Part shown: piece by piece, positions 25,506-34,829 of the stretch
Numbering within the stretch: position 1 is the first letter of the stretch
Layout of the letters: each line of letters begins with the position of its first letter
NCBI RefSeq assembly: GCF_001182785.1
Contig: NZ_CP012099.1
Coordinates: 1,238,501-1,302,500 of the forward strand
DNA: 64,000 bases
Reading direction: 5' to 3'
Source of the DNA: Bacillus thuringiensis
GTDB lineage: Bacteria > Bacillota > Bacilli > Bacillales > Bacillaceae_G
Position numbers and translations under genes: made by a program
Notes under the pieces: generated by a model
Database searches by the model: none
Seen by the model: only the letters and a program-made list of their open reading frames with translations
What the model was told of the DNA's origin: nothing

Positions 25506-26350
25506 AAAAAGGGAAATTACTCGCACTACCTACAGTCGCGTGGCTGTTAATTTTCTTCCTAATCCCGCTCGTATTCGTATTAGGATTCGCCTTCATGCAG
25601 CGCGGAGCTTACGGGACAGTAGAAATGCAATTTACGCTGGAGAATATATCCCGTGTGTTTGATCCATTGTACTTAGGAACGTTATGGGAAACTGTTAAGA
25701 TTGCAGTTATTACGACAGTAATATGTTTATTAATTGGTTATCCATTTGCGTATACAATTACAATTGTTGACCGCAAATATCGTTCTATTCTTTTATTATT
25801 GGCAACGATCCCGTTTTGGATTAACTTTCTTGTTCGTTCATACGCATGGATTGTTATTTTACGTTCACAAGGTCTTGTGAATACGTTGTTATTAAAACTC
25901 GGCATTATTAGTGAACCGTTAAATTTATTATATAATACGCCTTCTGTAATACTCGGAATGGTCTATTCTTTATTACCATTTATGATTTTACCAGTGTATG
26001 CAGCAATTGAGCAGCTGGATAAGCGTAAGCTAGAAGCGGCTTATGATTTAGGAGCAACACCAATAAAGGCATTTTGGAATATAACAGTGCCGATGACAAT
26101 GTCAGGAATTGCGACTGGTTCTATCTTAGTATTCGTTTCTTCTATCGGGATGTTTGTTGTATCAGACGTGATGGGCGGATCGAAAGTAGCATTAATCGGA
26201 AACGTTATTCAAAACCAATTCTTAGGTGCACGTGACTGGCCGTTTGGATCTGCGTTATCGATTATCGTTGTTCTATTCTCTGTTCTGTTAATTTACTTAT
26301 ATTATCGTGCAACGAAAGTATATAAATATAATGAGAACGGAGGGGAATAG
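25502..26350 (+). CDS. potB: Spermidine/putrescine ABC transporter permease PotB
   Basis: A 282-residue membrane permease with six predicted helices. The ABC permease loop (EAA motif) reads [20 protein letters not shown], about residues 178-197, which contacts PotA. The TTG start at 25502 overlaps the TGA of potA by 4 bp, so it relies on translational coupling; AGGACGAGGTGA upstream serves as ribosome site. It pairs with PotC as the channel heterodimer. Confidence 0.93.
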   Translation: MKKGKLLALPTVAWLLIFFLIPLVFVLGFAFMQRGAYGTVEMQFTLENISRVFDPLYLGTLWETVKIAVITTVICLLIGYPFAYTITIVDRKYRSILLLLATIPFWINFLVRSYAWIVILRSQGLVNTLLLKLGIISEPLNLLYNTPSVILGMVYSLLPFMILPVYAAIEQLDKRKLEAAYDLGATPIKAFWNITVPMTMSGIATGSILVFVSSIGMFVVSDVMGGSKVALIGNVIQNQFLGARDWPFGSALSIIVVLFSVLLIYLYYRATKVYKYNENGGE

Positions 26351-26356
26351 GCAAAG

Positions 26357-27157
26357 ATGAAGAAGTTTTTAGTTTCTTATTCTTGGTTAATTTTGTTATT
26401 CTTGTATTTTCCAATGATGGTTTTAATGGTCTATTCTTTCAACGACTCTCGCATTAATGCGGAGTGGGAAGGTTTTACATTCCATTGGTATACAGATTTA
26501 TTTCAAAAACAAGATGTTATTGATGCATTTGTAAATAGTATTACGATTGCAGTTATAACAACGATTGTGACAACGGTACTTGGTGTATTCTTTGCGATTG
26601 CTTTACATCGTTATAAATATCGTTTCGAAGGGGCTATTAATGGCCTTGTATATTTACCAATTTTAATTCCTGATATTTTAATGGGATTATCTTTACTAAT
26701 TCTTTTCAGTCAGCTAGGAATGGAACTTGGACAAACAACGATTATTATTGCACATATTACATTTAGTATTTCGTTTGTTGTTGTTATTTTAGCTGCGCGT
26801 CTTTCAAGTATGGGACGTGACTTAGAAGAAGCTGCAAATGATTTAGGAGCAACGCCTTGGCAAACGTTTCGTTTTGTAACGTTCCCAGCAATTGCACCGG
26901 GAGTTATTTCAGCAGCATTATTAACATTCACATTATCAATTGATGATTTTGTAATTAGTTTCTTCGTATCAGGACCAGGATCAACAACATTGCCATTATA
27001 CATTTACAGTATGGTTAAGCGCGGAGTATCACCAGAAATTAATGCTCTTTCTACAATTTTAATTGTTGCTATCGTAGGATTAATGGTTCTATCTGAAATC
27101 TTCCGTAACAAAGGTGCAGATGGTGAAGAAAACTCTGGAGGACACCTTCCTTTATAA
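26357..27157 (+). CDS. potC: Spermidine/putrescine ABC transporter permease PotC
   Basis: A 266-residue permease with six helices. The EAA loop reads EEAANDLGATPWQTFRFVTF. The stretch SIDDFVISFFVSGPGSTTLP is typical of PotC. It starts 6 bp after potB with GGAGGGGAA in the end of potB. It is the third gene of the operon, followed by potD after 38 bp. Confidence 0.94.
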   Translation: MKKFLVSYSWLILLFLYFPMMVLMVYSFNDSRINAEWEGFTFHWYTDLFQKQDVIDAFVNSITIAVITTIVTTVLGVFFAIALHRYKYRFEGAINGLVYLPILIPDILMGLSLLILFSQLGMELGQTTIIIAHITFSISFVVVILAARLSSMGRDLEEAANDLGATPWQTFRFVTFPAIAPGVISAALLTFTLSIDDFVISFFVSGPGSTTLPLYIYSMVKRGVSPEINALSTILIVAIVGLMVLSEIFRNKGADGEENSGGHLPL

Positions 27158-27195
27158 TACGAACGATATAGAAAGTACGAGGAGGTAATAAACCG

Positions 27196-28245
27196 ATGAA
27201 ATTAATGAAAAGAATAGCTGGCGCAGCAATTAGCTTTAGCCTTGTTGCTGGTGTACTTGCTGGTTGTGGTGAAAAGAAAGAAGAATTAAATATTTATAGC
27301 TGGGCTGACAATTTTGATGAGCAAGTGCTAAGAGATTTTGAAAAGAAATATAATGTGAAAATTAACTATGATAAGTACGCAAGTAACGAAGAAATGCTTG
27401 CGAAATTACAAGCTGGTGGCGCAAAGTATGATTTAATTCAGCCATCTGATTACATGGTTAAAACAATGGCAAAAATGGATTTATTAGCGCCATTAGATAA
27501 AAAGAATATCCCAAATATCGAGAACATGGTTTCTAATTTCAAAACACCTGCGTTTGATCCAGAGAATAAATATTCTTTAGTGTACACTTGGGGTGTAACA
27601 GGGATTGCATACAATAAAAAGTATGTGAAAGAAGCACCTACGAGCTGGGCTGACTTATGGAATGAGAAATATAAAGGACATGTAACGTTACTAAACGATT
27701 CTCGTGAAGTATTAGGAGTGGGTCTTAAGAAGCACGGGTTCTCAAACAGCACGAAAGAAGATGCGGAGTTAAAGACAGCAGCAGATGATTTAAAGAAACT
27801 GCTTCCAAACTTATTAGCATTTGATACAGATAACATTAAACAAAAATTCATTACAGAAGATGCTTGGATCGGAACAGTTTGGTCTGGAGATGCAGCATTT
27901 ATCGCAAAAGATAATAAAGATGTAGAATACGTTGTACCAAAAGAAGGTGGCACAATTTGGGCTGATACGTTAGCAATTCCAAAAGGTGCAAAACATAAAG
28001 AGCTTGCTGAGAAGTTTATGAACTACTTACTTGATGAAAAAGTAAGTGTGAAAAACTACGAGTCAATTGGTTACAGTAATCCAAATGAAAAAGCTCATCC
28101 TCTTCATAGCAAAGAATACCGTGATAATCACATGATTTTCTTAACGAAAGAAGAGTTAGATCGTACAGAATGGCTTGTTGATGTAGACGATAAGTTAAAA
28201 GACTATGATCGTTACTGGACAGAGCTAAAAACAAAAGGTAAATAA
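27196..28245 (+). CDS. potD: Spermidine/putrescine-binding lipoprotein PotD
   Basis: A 349-residue substrate-binding lipoprotein. The lipobox is VLAGCG with the lipidated Cys at about residue 23. The mature protein begins EELNIYSWADNFDEQVLRDF, the PotD/PotF-family opening. Polyamine-pocket residues are typical: YDLIQPSDYMV, YTWGVTGIAYNK and AWIGTVWSGDAAF. The ATG follows CGAGGAGGT. It ends the pot operon, with a terminator directly after. A minor wobble: the family also binds other cationic amines, so exact preference is inferred from family and operon. Confidence 0.94.
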   Translation: MKLMKRIAGAAISFSLVAGVLAGCGEKKEELNIYSWADNFDEQVLRDFEKKYNVKINYDKYASNEEMLAKLQAGGAKYDLIQPSDYMVKTMAKMDLLAPLDKKNIPNIENMVSNFKTPAFDPENKYSLVYTWGVTGIAYNKKYVKEAPTSWADLWNEKYKGHVTLLNDSREVLGVGLKKHGFSNSTKEDAELKTAADDLKKLLPNLLAFDTDNIKQKFITEDAWIGTVWSGDAAFIAKDNKDVEYVVPKEGGTIWADTLAIPKGAKHKELAEKFMNYLLDEKVSVKNYESIGYSNPNEKAHPLHSKEYRDNHMIFLTKEELDRTEWLVDVDDKLKDYDRYWTELKTKGK

Positions 28246-28249
28246 GTAA

Positions 28250-28287
28250 GAAAATGCGGTTTCTAAAGTAGAAATCGCATTTTTTCA
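28250..28287 (+). terminator. Terminator of potABCD
   Basis: AAAATGCGGTTTCT pairs with AGAAATCGCATTTT with one G-U pair, followed by T. Confidence 0.9.
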
Positions 28288-28304
28288 TAGTAGGAGGAAA
28301 TCGT

Positions 28305-28952
28305 TTGAAGAAGAAGTTACATCAGTATGAGGTAATGTGTATCGGTTTATTATTTGCTGTATTTAGTATTGTTGCTTGGCGCGTACATGCAGGTGGTGTT
28401 ACAGTGATGGATACATATGTCCGCGGATTAGTAAAAGGGCTACAAACGGAAAGTTCCCTTACATTTTTCTCGTACTTTACAAAATTGGGATCAGCAATTG
28501 GGATAGTCGCTACGCTCGTGATAAGTTTGCTTGTTTTTTGGAAGAAGCGTTATTATGCTGCGATGATTGTGTATCCAATGGGAATTTTAATAACACATCT
28601 TGTGAATAAAGGGATAAAAGAGATTGTAAAGAGAGAACGTCCGTCATTAAATGAAGCGCTAGATGCACTTGGATATAGTTTTCCTAGTGGACATGCAATG
28701 CTATCGATTATGACATTTGGATTTCTTGCTTATATCATTGCGGCTAATTTGAAAAGCGTAGCTGGGAAATGTGTCATAACGATTTTGATGGGGATAGTAA
28801 TCTTATCGATTGGATTAAGTAGAATCATTTTAAATGTACATTACCCAACTGATATTTTAGCTGGTTATTGCGTAGGTGGTATTTTGTTAATTATCGCGAT
28901 TTACTACCATCGTTTACTTACTGAGAGATTGGGACTTAATAAAGAGAGATAG
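28305..28952 (+). CDS. PAP2-family membrane phosphatase
   Basis: A 215-residue lipid phosphatase of the PAP2 superfamily, with about six helices. The three catalytic motifs are present: KEIVKRERP (K-x6-RP), FPSGHAM (PSGH) and SRIILNVHYPTDI (SR-x5-H-x3-D). Bacillus members act on phosphatidylglycerophosphate or undecaprenyl pyrophosphate; the substrate here cannot be settled. The TTG start at 28305 has GGAGG 8 nt upstream. It is transcribed alone, between two terminators. Confidence 0.9.
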   Translation: MKKKLHQYEVMCIGLLFAVFSIVAWRVHAGGVTVMDTYVRGLVKGLQTESSLTFFSYFTKLGSAIGIVATLVISLLVFWKKRYYAAMIVYPMGILITHLVNKGIKEIVKRERPSLNEALDALGYSFPSGHAMLSIMTFGFLAYIIAANLKSVAGKCVITILMGIVILSIGLSRIILNVHYPTDILAGYCVGGILLIIAIYYHRLLTERLGLNKER

Positions 28953-29001
28953 AAAAAACGCCTGGAAAAACTATCATTATAGTGTTCCTAGGCGTTTTTT
29001 G
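28953..29001 (+). terminator. Terminator of the PAP2 phosphatase gene
   Basis: AAAAAACGCCTGGAA pairs with TTCCTAGGCGTTTTTT with one mismatch near the top. Confidence 0.9.
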
Positions 29002-29063
29002 TTTGTATAAAGATATGATACAGTATAAGTGACAATTGAATTATTTAAAGTAGGTGAAAATGT

Positions 29064-31256
29064 GTGAAGACAAATGTTCATAAAGTTGATAAGTGGGGGA
29101 AGTTAGGAGCTTTTTTGTATCAATTTCGTTATACAGTAATTGTAGCGTTACTGTTGCTTGCAATCGCACTTGGGATTTTTGCTCCAAAGCTACCGGGAGT
29201 ATTAGGTGGTGACGGTTTCCAAACGGAAGGAGACTATCAAAAAACAAAAGAAATTTTAGATAAAGATTTTAAGAAATCTCAAGATACGCTGCTACTCGTT
29301 TTTGAGAAAAATAAAGATGCTTCACATGAGGAATTTAAAAAGCGAATAGATGAAATTGTAAAGAATGTTCAAGAGAAAGAGAACTATGAATCTTTCCATC
29401 ACCCAATGCAAAATAAAGAAATGTTACAAGATGATATCGGTTATGCGACAATTTTATTTTCCGGGAAAACAAATAAAGAAAGAATGGAAAAGACTTTACA
29501 ATTTGCTGATGAGATTGAGAAAGAAAGTAATGCAGCATTAAAAGTAACACCTACAGGATTTCCAAAAATTAATCAAGAGATTAATGAAAGAACGCAAAAT
29601 GATTTAAAAGTAGCAGAAATGATTGGATTACCAATTGCGTTTCTTGTATTACTATTTTCGTTTGGTAGCCTTTTGGCATCAATTTTACCGATTTTGAATG
29701 GGGCGCTTAGTGTTATTAGCACGATGGGTATATTGTATTTCATCGGTGTGGATAAAGAGCTATCTATTTTCGTGTTAAACGTTGCACCGATGATTGGACT
29801 TGCACTATCTATTGATTTTGCGCTATTATTTGTGAACCGTTTTCGAGAGGAAGTTGCTAAACGAACGGTAAAAGAAGCGATAGCAATTACATATCAGACG
29901 GCAGGACGTGCAATTGTATTTTCAGGATTATGCGTATTTGTTGGGTTATCCGGTTTGTTTTTCTTTAAGATAGATTATATTCAATCTGTCGCAATTAGCG
30001 GAATGATTGTTGTGATTATGAGTATTTTATTCTCACTCACACTTCTTCCAGCGCTATTATCGTTAATAGGTAAAAGAATATTAAAAAAGAATCAAGTAGC
30101 ACATACGCCGGCAAAAGCATGGCGTAAATTTGCACAATTTGTGATGAAACATCCAATTGCAATGATTGTTGTTGTTACAACATTTATTGTTATTTGCTTA
30201 TTACCGTTACGTACAGCTAATTTGCAGTTCCCTAGTGTTGAAGCTTTACCTGAAAAGAGTGATACAAGGATTGCATATGAAAAGTATGAAGAAGCATTTA
30301 ATAAAACTGTCAAAACACACGCTGATGTTACGTTAGTTGTAGAGACGAAAAAAGATATGAAAGAAAAAGAAAGTCTACAAAAGATAGAAGAAGTCGTTCA
30401 AAAGTTAAAAGATGATAAGAAAGTACATGAAGTAAGAAGTTTATACGACGGGTTAATTGGAATGAAAGCAGATCAAGTTGCTGGAATATTGCAGTCGCCA
30501 GAAGCTGCAAAACTAACTCCTGTATTTGAAGCATACACGAAAGGGAATAAGACGACGATAGAAGTCTTTTTGAAAACAAAACCACGTACAGAGACTGCAA
30601 AACAGTGGGTGCGTGACTTTAAAAAGAACTATAAAGAAACGGATGTTACGTATTATCTAGGCGGAATGACGACGTTTCAACAAGAATTAGAAGATGAAAT
30701 TAAAGATAAAGTCGTAATTGGTATGTCTGTTATATTTGGATCGACCTTTGTTATATTATTATTTGCATTCCGATCTATACTCATTCCAATTAAGGCAATT
30801 ATTATGAATATACTTAGTTTAAGTGCAACCATTGGAATTGTTGTTTGGTTATTTGAAGGTGGTCATTTCGGTTTAGAAGCGAGTCCGGTTCTGTTTGTCT
30901 TACCAATCTTCATTTTTGGTCTCGTATTTGGGCTTAGTATGGATTATGAAGTATTTCTTATTTCACGTATTCATGAGCTCTATGAAGAAACAGGCGATAA
31001 TGATCAAGCAACGTTAGAAGGGCTCGTTTCAACAAGTAGAATCATTACATCAGCTGCTTTAATAATGATTGTTGTAACTGGTGCATTCGCATTTACTGAT
31101 ATTTTACCAGTAAAGCAGATGGGGCTTGGCGTTGCATTAGCAATATTTCTTGATGCAACAATTATTCGTCTTATGCTCGTTCCAAGCTTAATGAAGTTAT
31201 TTGGAGACTGGAATTGGTGGTTACCATTTCGAAAAAAACGAGAAAAATCATCGTAA
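29064..31256 (+). CDS. MMPL/RND-family membrane transporter (YdfJ type)
   Basis: A 730-residue transporter with the two-repeat RND layout: helix 1, a large extracellular domain, five helices, then again. The conserved membrane motif GLALSIDFALLFVNRFREE in the first half and GLVFGLSMDYEVFLISRIHE in the second half carry the Asp residues of the MMPL proton pathway. A basic C-terminal tail (PFRKKREKSS) closes it. The GTG at 29064 follows GTAGGTGAAA. It is probably a lipid or drug exporter driven by the proton gradient; the substrate is unknown. Monocistronic, with a terminator. Confidence 0.92.
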   Translation: MKTNVHKVDKWGKLGAFLYQFRYTVIVALLLLAIALGIFAPKLPGVLGGDGFQTEGDYQKTKEILDKDFKKSQDTLLLVFEKNKDASHEEFKKRIDEIVKNVQEKENYESFHHPMQNKEMLQDDIGYATILFSGKTNKERMEKTLQFADEIEKESNAALKVTPTGFPKINQEINERTQNDLKVAEMIGLPIAFLVLLFSFGSLLASILPILNGALSVISTMGILYFIGVDKELSIFVLNVAPMIGLALSIDFALLFVNRFREEVAKRTVKEAIAITYQTAGRAIVFSGLCVFVGLSGLFFFKIDYIQSVAISGMIVVIMSILFSLTLLPALLSLIGKRILKKNQVAHTPAKAWRKFAQFVMKHPIAMIVVVTTFIVICLLPLRTANLQFPSVEALPEKSDTRIAYEKYEEAFNKTVKTHADVTLVVETKKDMKEKESLQKIEEVVQKLKDDKKVHEVRSLYDGLIGMKADQVAGILQSPEAAKLTPVFEAYTKGNKTTIEVFLKTKPRTETAKQWVRDFKKNYKETDVTYYLGGMTTFQQELEDEIKDKVVIGMSVIFGSTFVILLFAFRSILIPIKAIIMNILSLSATIGIVVWLFEGGHFGLEASPVLFVLPIFIFGLVFGLSMDYEVFLISRIHELYEETGDNDQATLEGLVSTSRIITSAALIMIVVTGAFAFTDILPVKQMGLGVALAIFLDATIIRLMLVPSLMKLFGDWNWWLPFRKKREKSS

Positions 31257-31290
31257 AAAAATGCTCATCATATTGATGAGCATTTTTTTA
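31253..31290 (+). terminator. Terminator of the MMPL transporter gene
   Basis: AAATGCTCATCA / TGATGAGCATTT stem with a 3-nt loop and long A and T runs; it overlaps the stop codon. Confidence 0.93.
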
Positions 31291-31358
31291 TGAATAGCAA
31301 GGCCTACATTTTGCAAATAGTATGTGATAAGAACATTACATACAAGTAGGTGAAGGCA

Positions 31359-31775
31359 ATGTTTCGTTATTTTAAGTTTAAGTTAAATGATACAGTACAG
31401 TTTGCAGAAAACGATGGGCATATGTATCGCATTGTCGGTTATCGGTTAGAAAAGGGATTTTATCCAAAAGATGAATGGACTCATATCATTTATGAACTAC
31501 TTAGAGAATTTGACGGGTATACGATGGATGCAGAGGAGGAAGAACTTGTAAAGGTCGTTCAAGTAGAGGATGAGTATTACAAAATACAAGAAGTATCAGG
31601 TTATCGTTATCCAGTAAAAATGAAACAAAAACAACAAGTGATGAAAATAGAAAGGATGGACGATTTATTAGATGCTTACAATGACTATAAAAGGTTGGCG
31701 GATTTCTTTAAAGATTTATCGTATGAACAAAAAGCTGAAGAAGTATTGTTAGAAATGAAAAGGCTTAGAGCTTGA
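31359..31775 (+). CDS. Hypothetical cytosolic protein
   Basis: A 138-residue protein. The first part resembles a small beta-barrel (MFRYFKFKLNDTVQFAENDG, then YRIVGYRLEKGFYPK) and the last 45 residues are helical (MDDLLDAYNDYKRLADFFKD). The ATG at 31359 has GTAGGTGAAGG just upstream; the upstream GTG at 31350 is within that site. No enzymatic motif is visible and the family is not recognised. Monocistronic. Confidence 0.7.
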   Translation: MFRYFKFKLNDTVQFAENDGHMYRIVGYRLEKGFYPKDEWTHIIYELLREFDGYTMDAEEEELVKVVQVEDEYYKIQEVSGYRYPVKMKQKQQVMKIERMDDLLDAYNDYKRLADFFKDLSYEQKAEEVLLEMKRLRA

Positions 31776-31810
31776 GGGGCAGTCTATTATAAGACTGTCC
31801 TCTATTTTTG
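31775..31810 (+). terminator. Terminator
   Basis: GGCAGTCT pairs with AGACTGTC with one G-U pair and is followed by CTCTATTTTTG. Confidence 0.8.
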
Positions 31811-31875
31811 ACGGTGCATCAAAGTGTGTTTTCCGTTACAATGAGAGAATCAATAGAAATAAGGTGATAAACAGT

Positions 31876-32799
31876 ATGGAAACAAAGAAAAAGGGCGAAT
31901 GGTGTGAAATTACCGTTCCAGCTAAATGGAATGGTATAAGTATTGAATCCGTATTAAAAGTAGAATGGGAAATACCGAAAAAGCTATTGCATCAGCTTCG
32001 TATGGAAAAAGGTGTTACGGTTAACGGGGAACAAAGAAGATGGAATGAGCTTTTAAAAGAGAACGATAAGTTACAAGTTCATATGTTTGCGGGGGAAGAG
32101 TACGGTGTAGATCCAGAATATGGTGAATTACATGTAGTATACGAAGATGATCACGTACTCATCGTAAATAAACCAGAGAAAATGGACACACATCCTGCTG
32201 AAAAAGGTGGAACCGGGACGCTTGCAAATCTTGTTGCTTTTCATTTTCAAATGCAAGGTTTAGAGACGAAGGTGCGTCATATTCATCGTTTAGATAAAGA
32301 TACGACAGGTGGTGTCGTATTTGCTAAGCATAGAATTGCTGGTGCAATTATGGATCGTTTATTAATGGAAAGAAAAATTAAAAGGACGTACGCAGCGCTC
32401 GTTGAAGGGAAAGTAAAGAAGAAACAAGGAACGATTGATGCTGCTATCGGAAGGGATCGCCATCATGCTACAAGGCGTCGTATTTCTCCAAAAGGTGACC
32501 AAGCTATCACATATTATAAAGTAGAAAAGTATTTTAAGAAGCAAAACACGACTTTCGTAACGTTACAATTAGAAACAGGTAGAACGCATCAAATCCGTGT
32601 TCATATGAGCCATAATGGTAATCCGCTAGTTGGGGATGTATTATATGGTGGACAAACAAAATATATGTCCAGTCAAGCATTACATGCGATGAAGATAAAT
32701 TTCTTGCATCCAATTACGAAAGAAGCGATTGAAGTTGATGTGCCGTTTCCTACAAAGTTAAATAATAAAATAAAAGAATTTCAAAAAGAAAATGCGTAA
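31876..32799 (+). CDS. RluD-family ribosomal large-subunit pseudouridine synthase
   Basis: A 307-residue RNA-modifying enzyme that isomerises uridine to pseudouridine. An N-terminal S4-like RNA-binding segment (KLLHQLRMEKGVTVNGEQR) precedes the catalytic domain. The catalytic Asp is in HRLDKDTTGGVVF (about residue 144), and later motifs are ALVEGKVKKKQG, ETGRTHQIRVHM and NPLVGDVLYGG. The ATG at 31876 is chosen for AAGGTGA 8 nt upstream; the GTG at 31864 overlaps that site. It is of the RluD/YjbO-YhcT-YlyB type; the paralogue and target base cannot be settled. Confidence 0.92.
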   Translation: METKKKGEWCEITVPAKWNGISIESVLKVEWEIPKKLLHQLRMEKGVTVNGEQRRWNELLKENDKLQVHMFAGEEYGVDPEYGELHVVYEDDHVLIVNKPEKMDTHPAEKGGTGTLANLVAFHFQMQGLETKVRHIHRLDKDTTGGVVFAKHRIAGAIMDRLLMERKIKRTYAALVEGKVKKKQGTIDAAIGRDRHHATRRRISPKGDQAITYYKVEKYFKKQNTTFVTLQLETGRTHQIRVHMSHNGNPLVGDVLYGGQTKYMSSQALHAMKINFLHPITKEAIEVDVPFPTKLNNKIKEFQKENA

Positions 32800-32890
32800 A
32801 GTATAAGTTTTAATTTGAAAAAAGTAGATTTTTGCAGGGATTTCTCTAAAAGAGGCGAAGCCGTTAAGAGAAAAGAGAGGTGAGAATTAC

Positions 32891-33496
32891 TTGATCAAAT
32901 ATAAGTATGTACTTGGAATATTTTTCGCTTGTCTTTTACTTACTCTATGCCTCTATCCCTATTTACCAAATCGTATGGCAGTACATTGGAATGTAAATGG
33001 TGAGCCAAACGAGTTTATGAGTAAACAAGTTGTTGTAGCATTTATTCCTTGTTTTATTATTTTTTCATATGGATTTTTGTATATTATTTCACATAATATA
33101 TTTAAGTTTAATGAAAGAGAGCATTGTATTATAGATGGATTTATAAAGAAAATTACGTTATTTATGTTGTTTATTCATATGCTTATCCTCTTTATTAATT
33201 TTGGGGATTTGATATTCTTTCAAACAGGATTAACGATTGGGATTAGTATGTTTCTTTTTATGCTGAGTAAAGAATTTAAGAAAATAAAAGGTAAAGAAAA
33301 AGACCCAATTAAATTACAAAAAATTCGTTTAGTAAGTAGACGGATTTTTCAAGTGATGGCATGTAGTATATTGTTTTCATTGTTTTTGAAATTAGAGTGG
33401 GGATTTTATGTATTGCTTAGTATAATAAGCTGTGGATCTATGCTGTTTATGTTATATATTTTCTATTCATACATAATAGAAAGCTATGAAACTTAA
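32891..33496 (+). CDS. DUF1648-type membrane protein
   Basis: A 201-residue protein with about six hydrophobic helices in pairs. The segment YLPNRMAVHWNVNGEPNEFM (residues about 24-43) is the DUF1648 signature (LPxxxxxHWxxxGxPd), found in Bacillus SdpI-like and regulator-linked membrane proteins. A cytosolic loop (KEFKKIKGKEKDPIKLQK) separates the halves. The TTG start at 32891 lies after GAGAGGTGAG. It may be an immunity or signalling-type membrane protein by analogy with SdpI; no partner toxin is seen next to it. Confidence 0.75.
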   Translation: MIKYKYVLGIFFACLLLTLCLYPYLPNRMAVHWNVNGEPNEFMSKQVVVAFIPCFIIFSYGFLYIISHNIFKFNEREHCIIDGFIKKITLFMLFIHMLILFINFGDLIFFQTGLTIGISMFLFMLSKEFKKIKGKEKDPIKLQKIRLVSRRIFQVMACSILFSLFLKLEWGFYVLLSIISCGSMLFMLYIFYSYIIESYET

Positions 33497-33532
33497 AAAA
33501 GAGTCTTCTCATTATGAGAAGACTCTTTTAAT
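33494..33532. terminator. Bidirectional terminator
   Basis: AAAAGAGTCTTCTCAT / ATGAGAAGACTCTTTT is a near-perfect palindrome with A-run and T-run, between two convergent genes. Confidence 0.92.
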
Positions 33533-33536
33533 CTAT

Positions 33537-34364
33537 TTACTTTGTAATAAATTGTTGTGTCCAGTAGTTGCCGCTTTCTACATAACCAACACCGATGTGA
33601 GTGAAGCCGTTATTTAAGATGTTTGCACGGTGTCCAGCGCTGTTCATCCAAGCTTGTACTACTTCTTCAGGTGTACGTTGGCCTTGAGCGATGTTTTCAC
33701 CTGCAGATGTATAAGAAATACCAAATTTCTTCATCATATCAAACGGAGATCCGTATGTAGGGCTGTTATGATCAAAGTAGTTGTTTTTTTGCATATCTTC
33801 AGACTTAATACGTGCTACTTTGCTTAATTCAGTATCGATTTTTAGTGCTGATAAGCCTTGTTTTGCACGCTCAGCGTTTGTTAATTCAACAACACGTTGT
33901 TCGAACTCGCTTAAAGATTTTGCTTCTTCAGCAGGCTTTTGCTCAGCTGGTTTTTGTTCAGCAGGTTTTTGCGTATTGTTGTTTTCAGCAGGCTTTTGTT
34001 CAGCAGGTTTTTGAACTTCTTCAGCAGGCTTTTGCTCAACTGGTTTTTGCTCAGCAGGCTTTTGAGTTTCTGGCTTAGCTGTTGGTTGCTCAGTTGCAAC
34101 ATTTTCAGTAGGTTGTTGACCAGGAATGAAGCAGTTTGGTTGGAAGTTTCCTTGTTGCCATTGTGCTAATGATTCAACTCCCATAGATTGTAAGAATGCT
34201 TGTAATTCTTGTTGGCTCATTTGCTTCATCATCATTTTTGAATGCTGAATATTTTGAACCTTTATGTTAGATGGTTGTACTGTTGCAGCTTGTGCATCTA
34301 GAGAAGATACTCCTAAAGTAAGAGCCGTTGCAGCAGCTACAGATAATAAAACACGCTTTTTCAT
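33537..34364 (-). CDS. Secreted CAP-domain (SCP/PR1-like, YkwD type) protein
   Basis: A 275-residue protein with a signal peptide (ends SSLDAQA, about residue 26). A central Pro/Glu/Lys-rich linker with repeated QKPAE/QKPVE units (about residues 95-140) looks wall-spanning. The C-terminal CAP domain has the usual blocks: VELTNAERAKQGLSAL, YFDHNSPTYGSPFDMM, GENIAQGQ, AWMNSAGHRANI and HIGVGYVESGNYWTQQF. It belongs to the YkwD family, often linked to the cell wall or spores; the activity is unknown. ATG at 34364 after AGGGGGA. Confidence 0.9.
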   Translation of the reverse strand: MKKRVLLSVAAATALTLGVSSLDAQAATVQPSNIKVQNIQHSKMMMKQMSQQELQAFLQSMGVESLAQWQQGNFQPNCFIPGQQPTENVATEQPTAKPETQKPAEQKPVEQKPAEEVQKPAEQKPAENNNTQKPAEQKPAEQKPAEEAKSLSEFEQRVVELTNAERAKQGLSALKIDTELSKVARIKSEDMQKNNYFDHNSPTYGSPFDMMKKFGISYTSAGENIAQGQRTPEEVVQAWMNSAGHRANILNNGFTHIGVGYVESGNYWTQQFITK

Positions 34365-34757
34365 GATGTGTGTCCCCCTATATAAAGTTTTAATTTGTTT
34401 TCACACGATTTGTTTTTGACAGCCTGTCTGACTGACAAATTCATCGTAGCATACAATTTGCAAGAAAAAAGATGGAAAAAAATTCATAGACTTTAAAATT
34501 ACCTAATTTATCCTAAGAGAAGAAGGGAGAAAAAATAAGAGAAATATAGAGTATAAAAGGAATTTATAGTGTTTTTATACTTGGTTTTAAGAGGGTGTTT
34601 TTGGATAAAGTTACCTAAATAGAAAATGAAGAATCCTATTGTATCAATGGTTTGAGCGATTTTTTGAGGAATATAATGGATTGATTTTTACAAAACTGTA
34701 ATGTTTCTGTTGTTCTTTTTTATAATAAAGTAACATATTTTTAATGTTGTAGCAGAC
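34365..34757. other. Intergenic region upstream of the CAP-domain gene
   Basis: About 390 bp without a gene. It holds the promoter of the CAP-domain gene (minus). An imperfect palindrome with repeated TGAC/GTCA steps (TTGACAGCCTGTCTGACTGA, 34416-34435) could be an operator. The rest is plain AT-rich sequence. Confidence 0.45.
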
Positions 34758-34805
34758 AAAAAAGCGGCTATCTCTTTACATAGACGAAGGAGATAGCCGT
34801 TTTCC
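34757..34805 (-). terminator. Terminator of the glcD-glcF operon
   Basis: CGGCTATCTC pairs with GAGATAGCCG around a 14-nt loop; on the minus strand it is followed by TTTTTTG. Confidence 0.88.
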
Positions 34806-34829
34806 TATTATTACGTATGTTACGAGTTA

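Noticed and set aside
33781..34169. Open frames opposite the QKPAE linker of the CAP-domain protein
   Set aside because: They arise from the repeated linker codons; they have no start signals and overlap in several frames.
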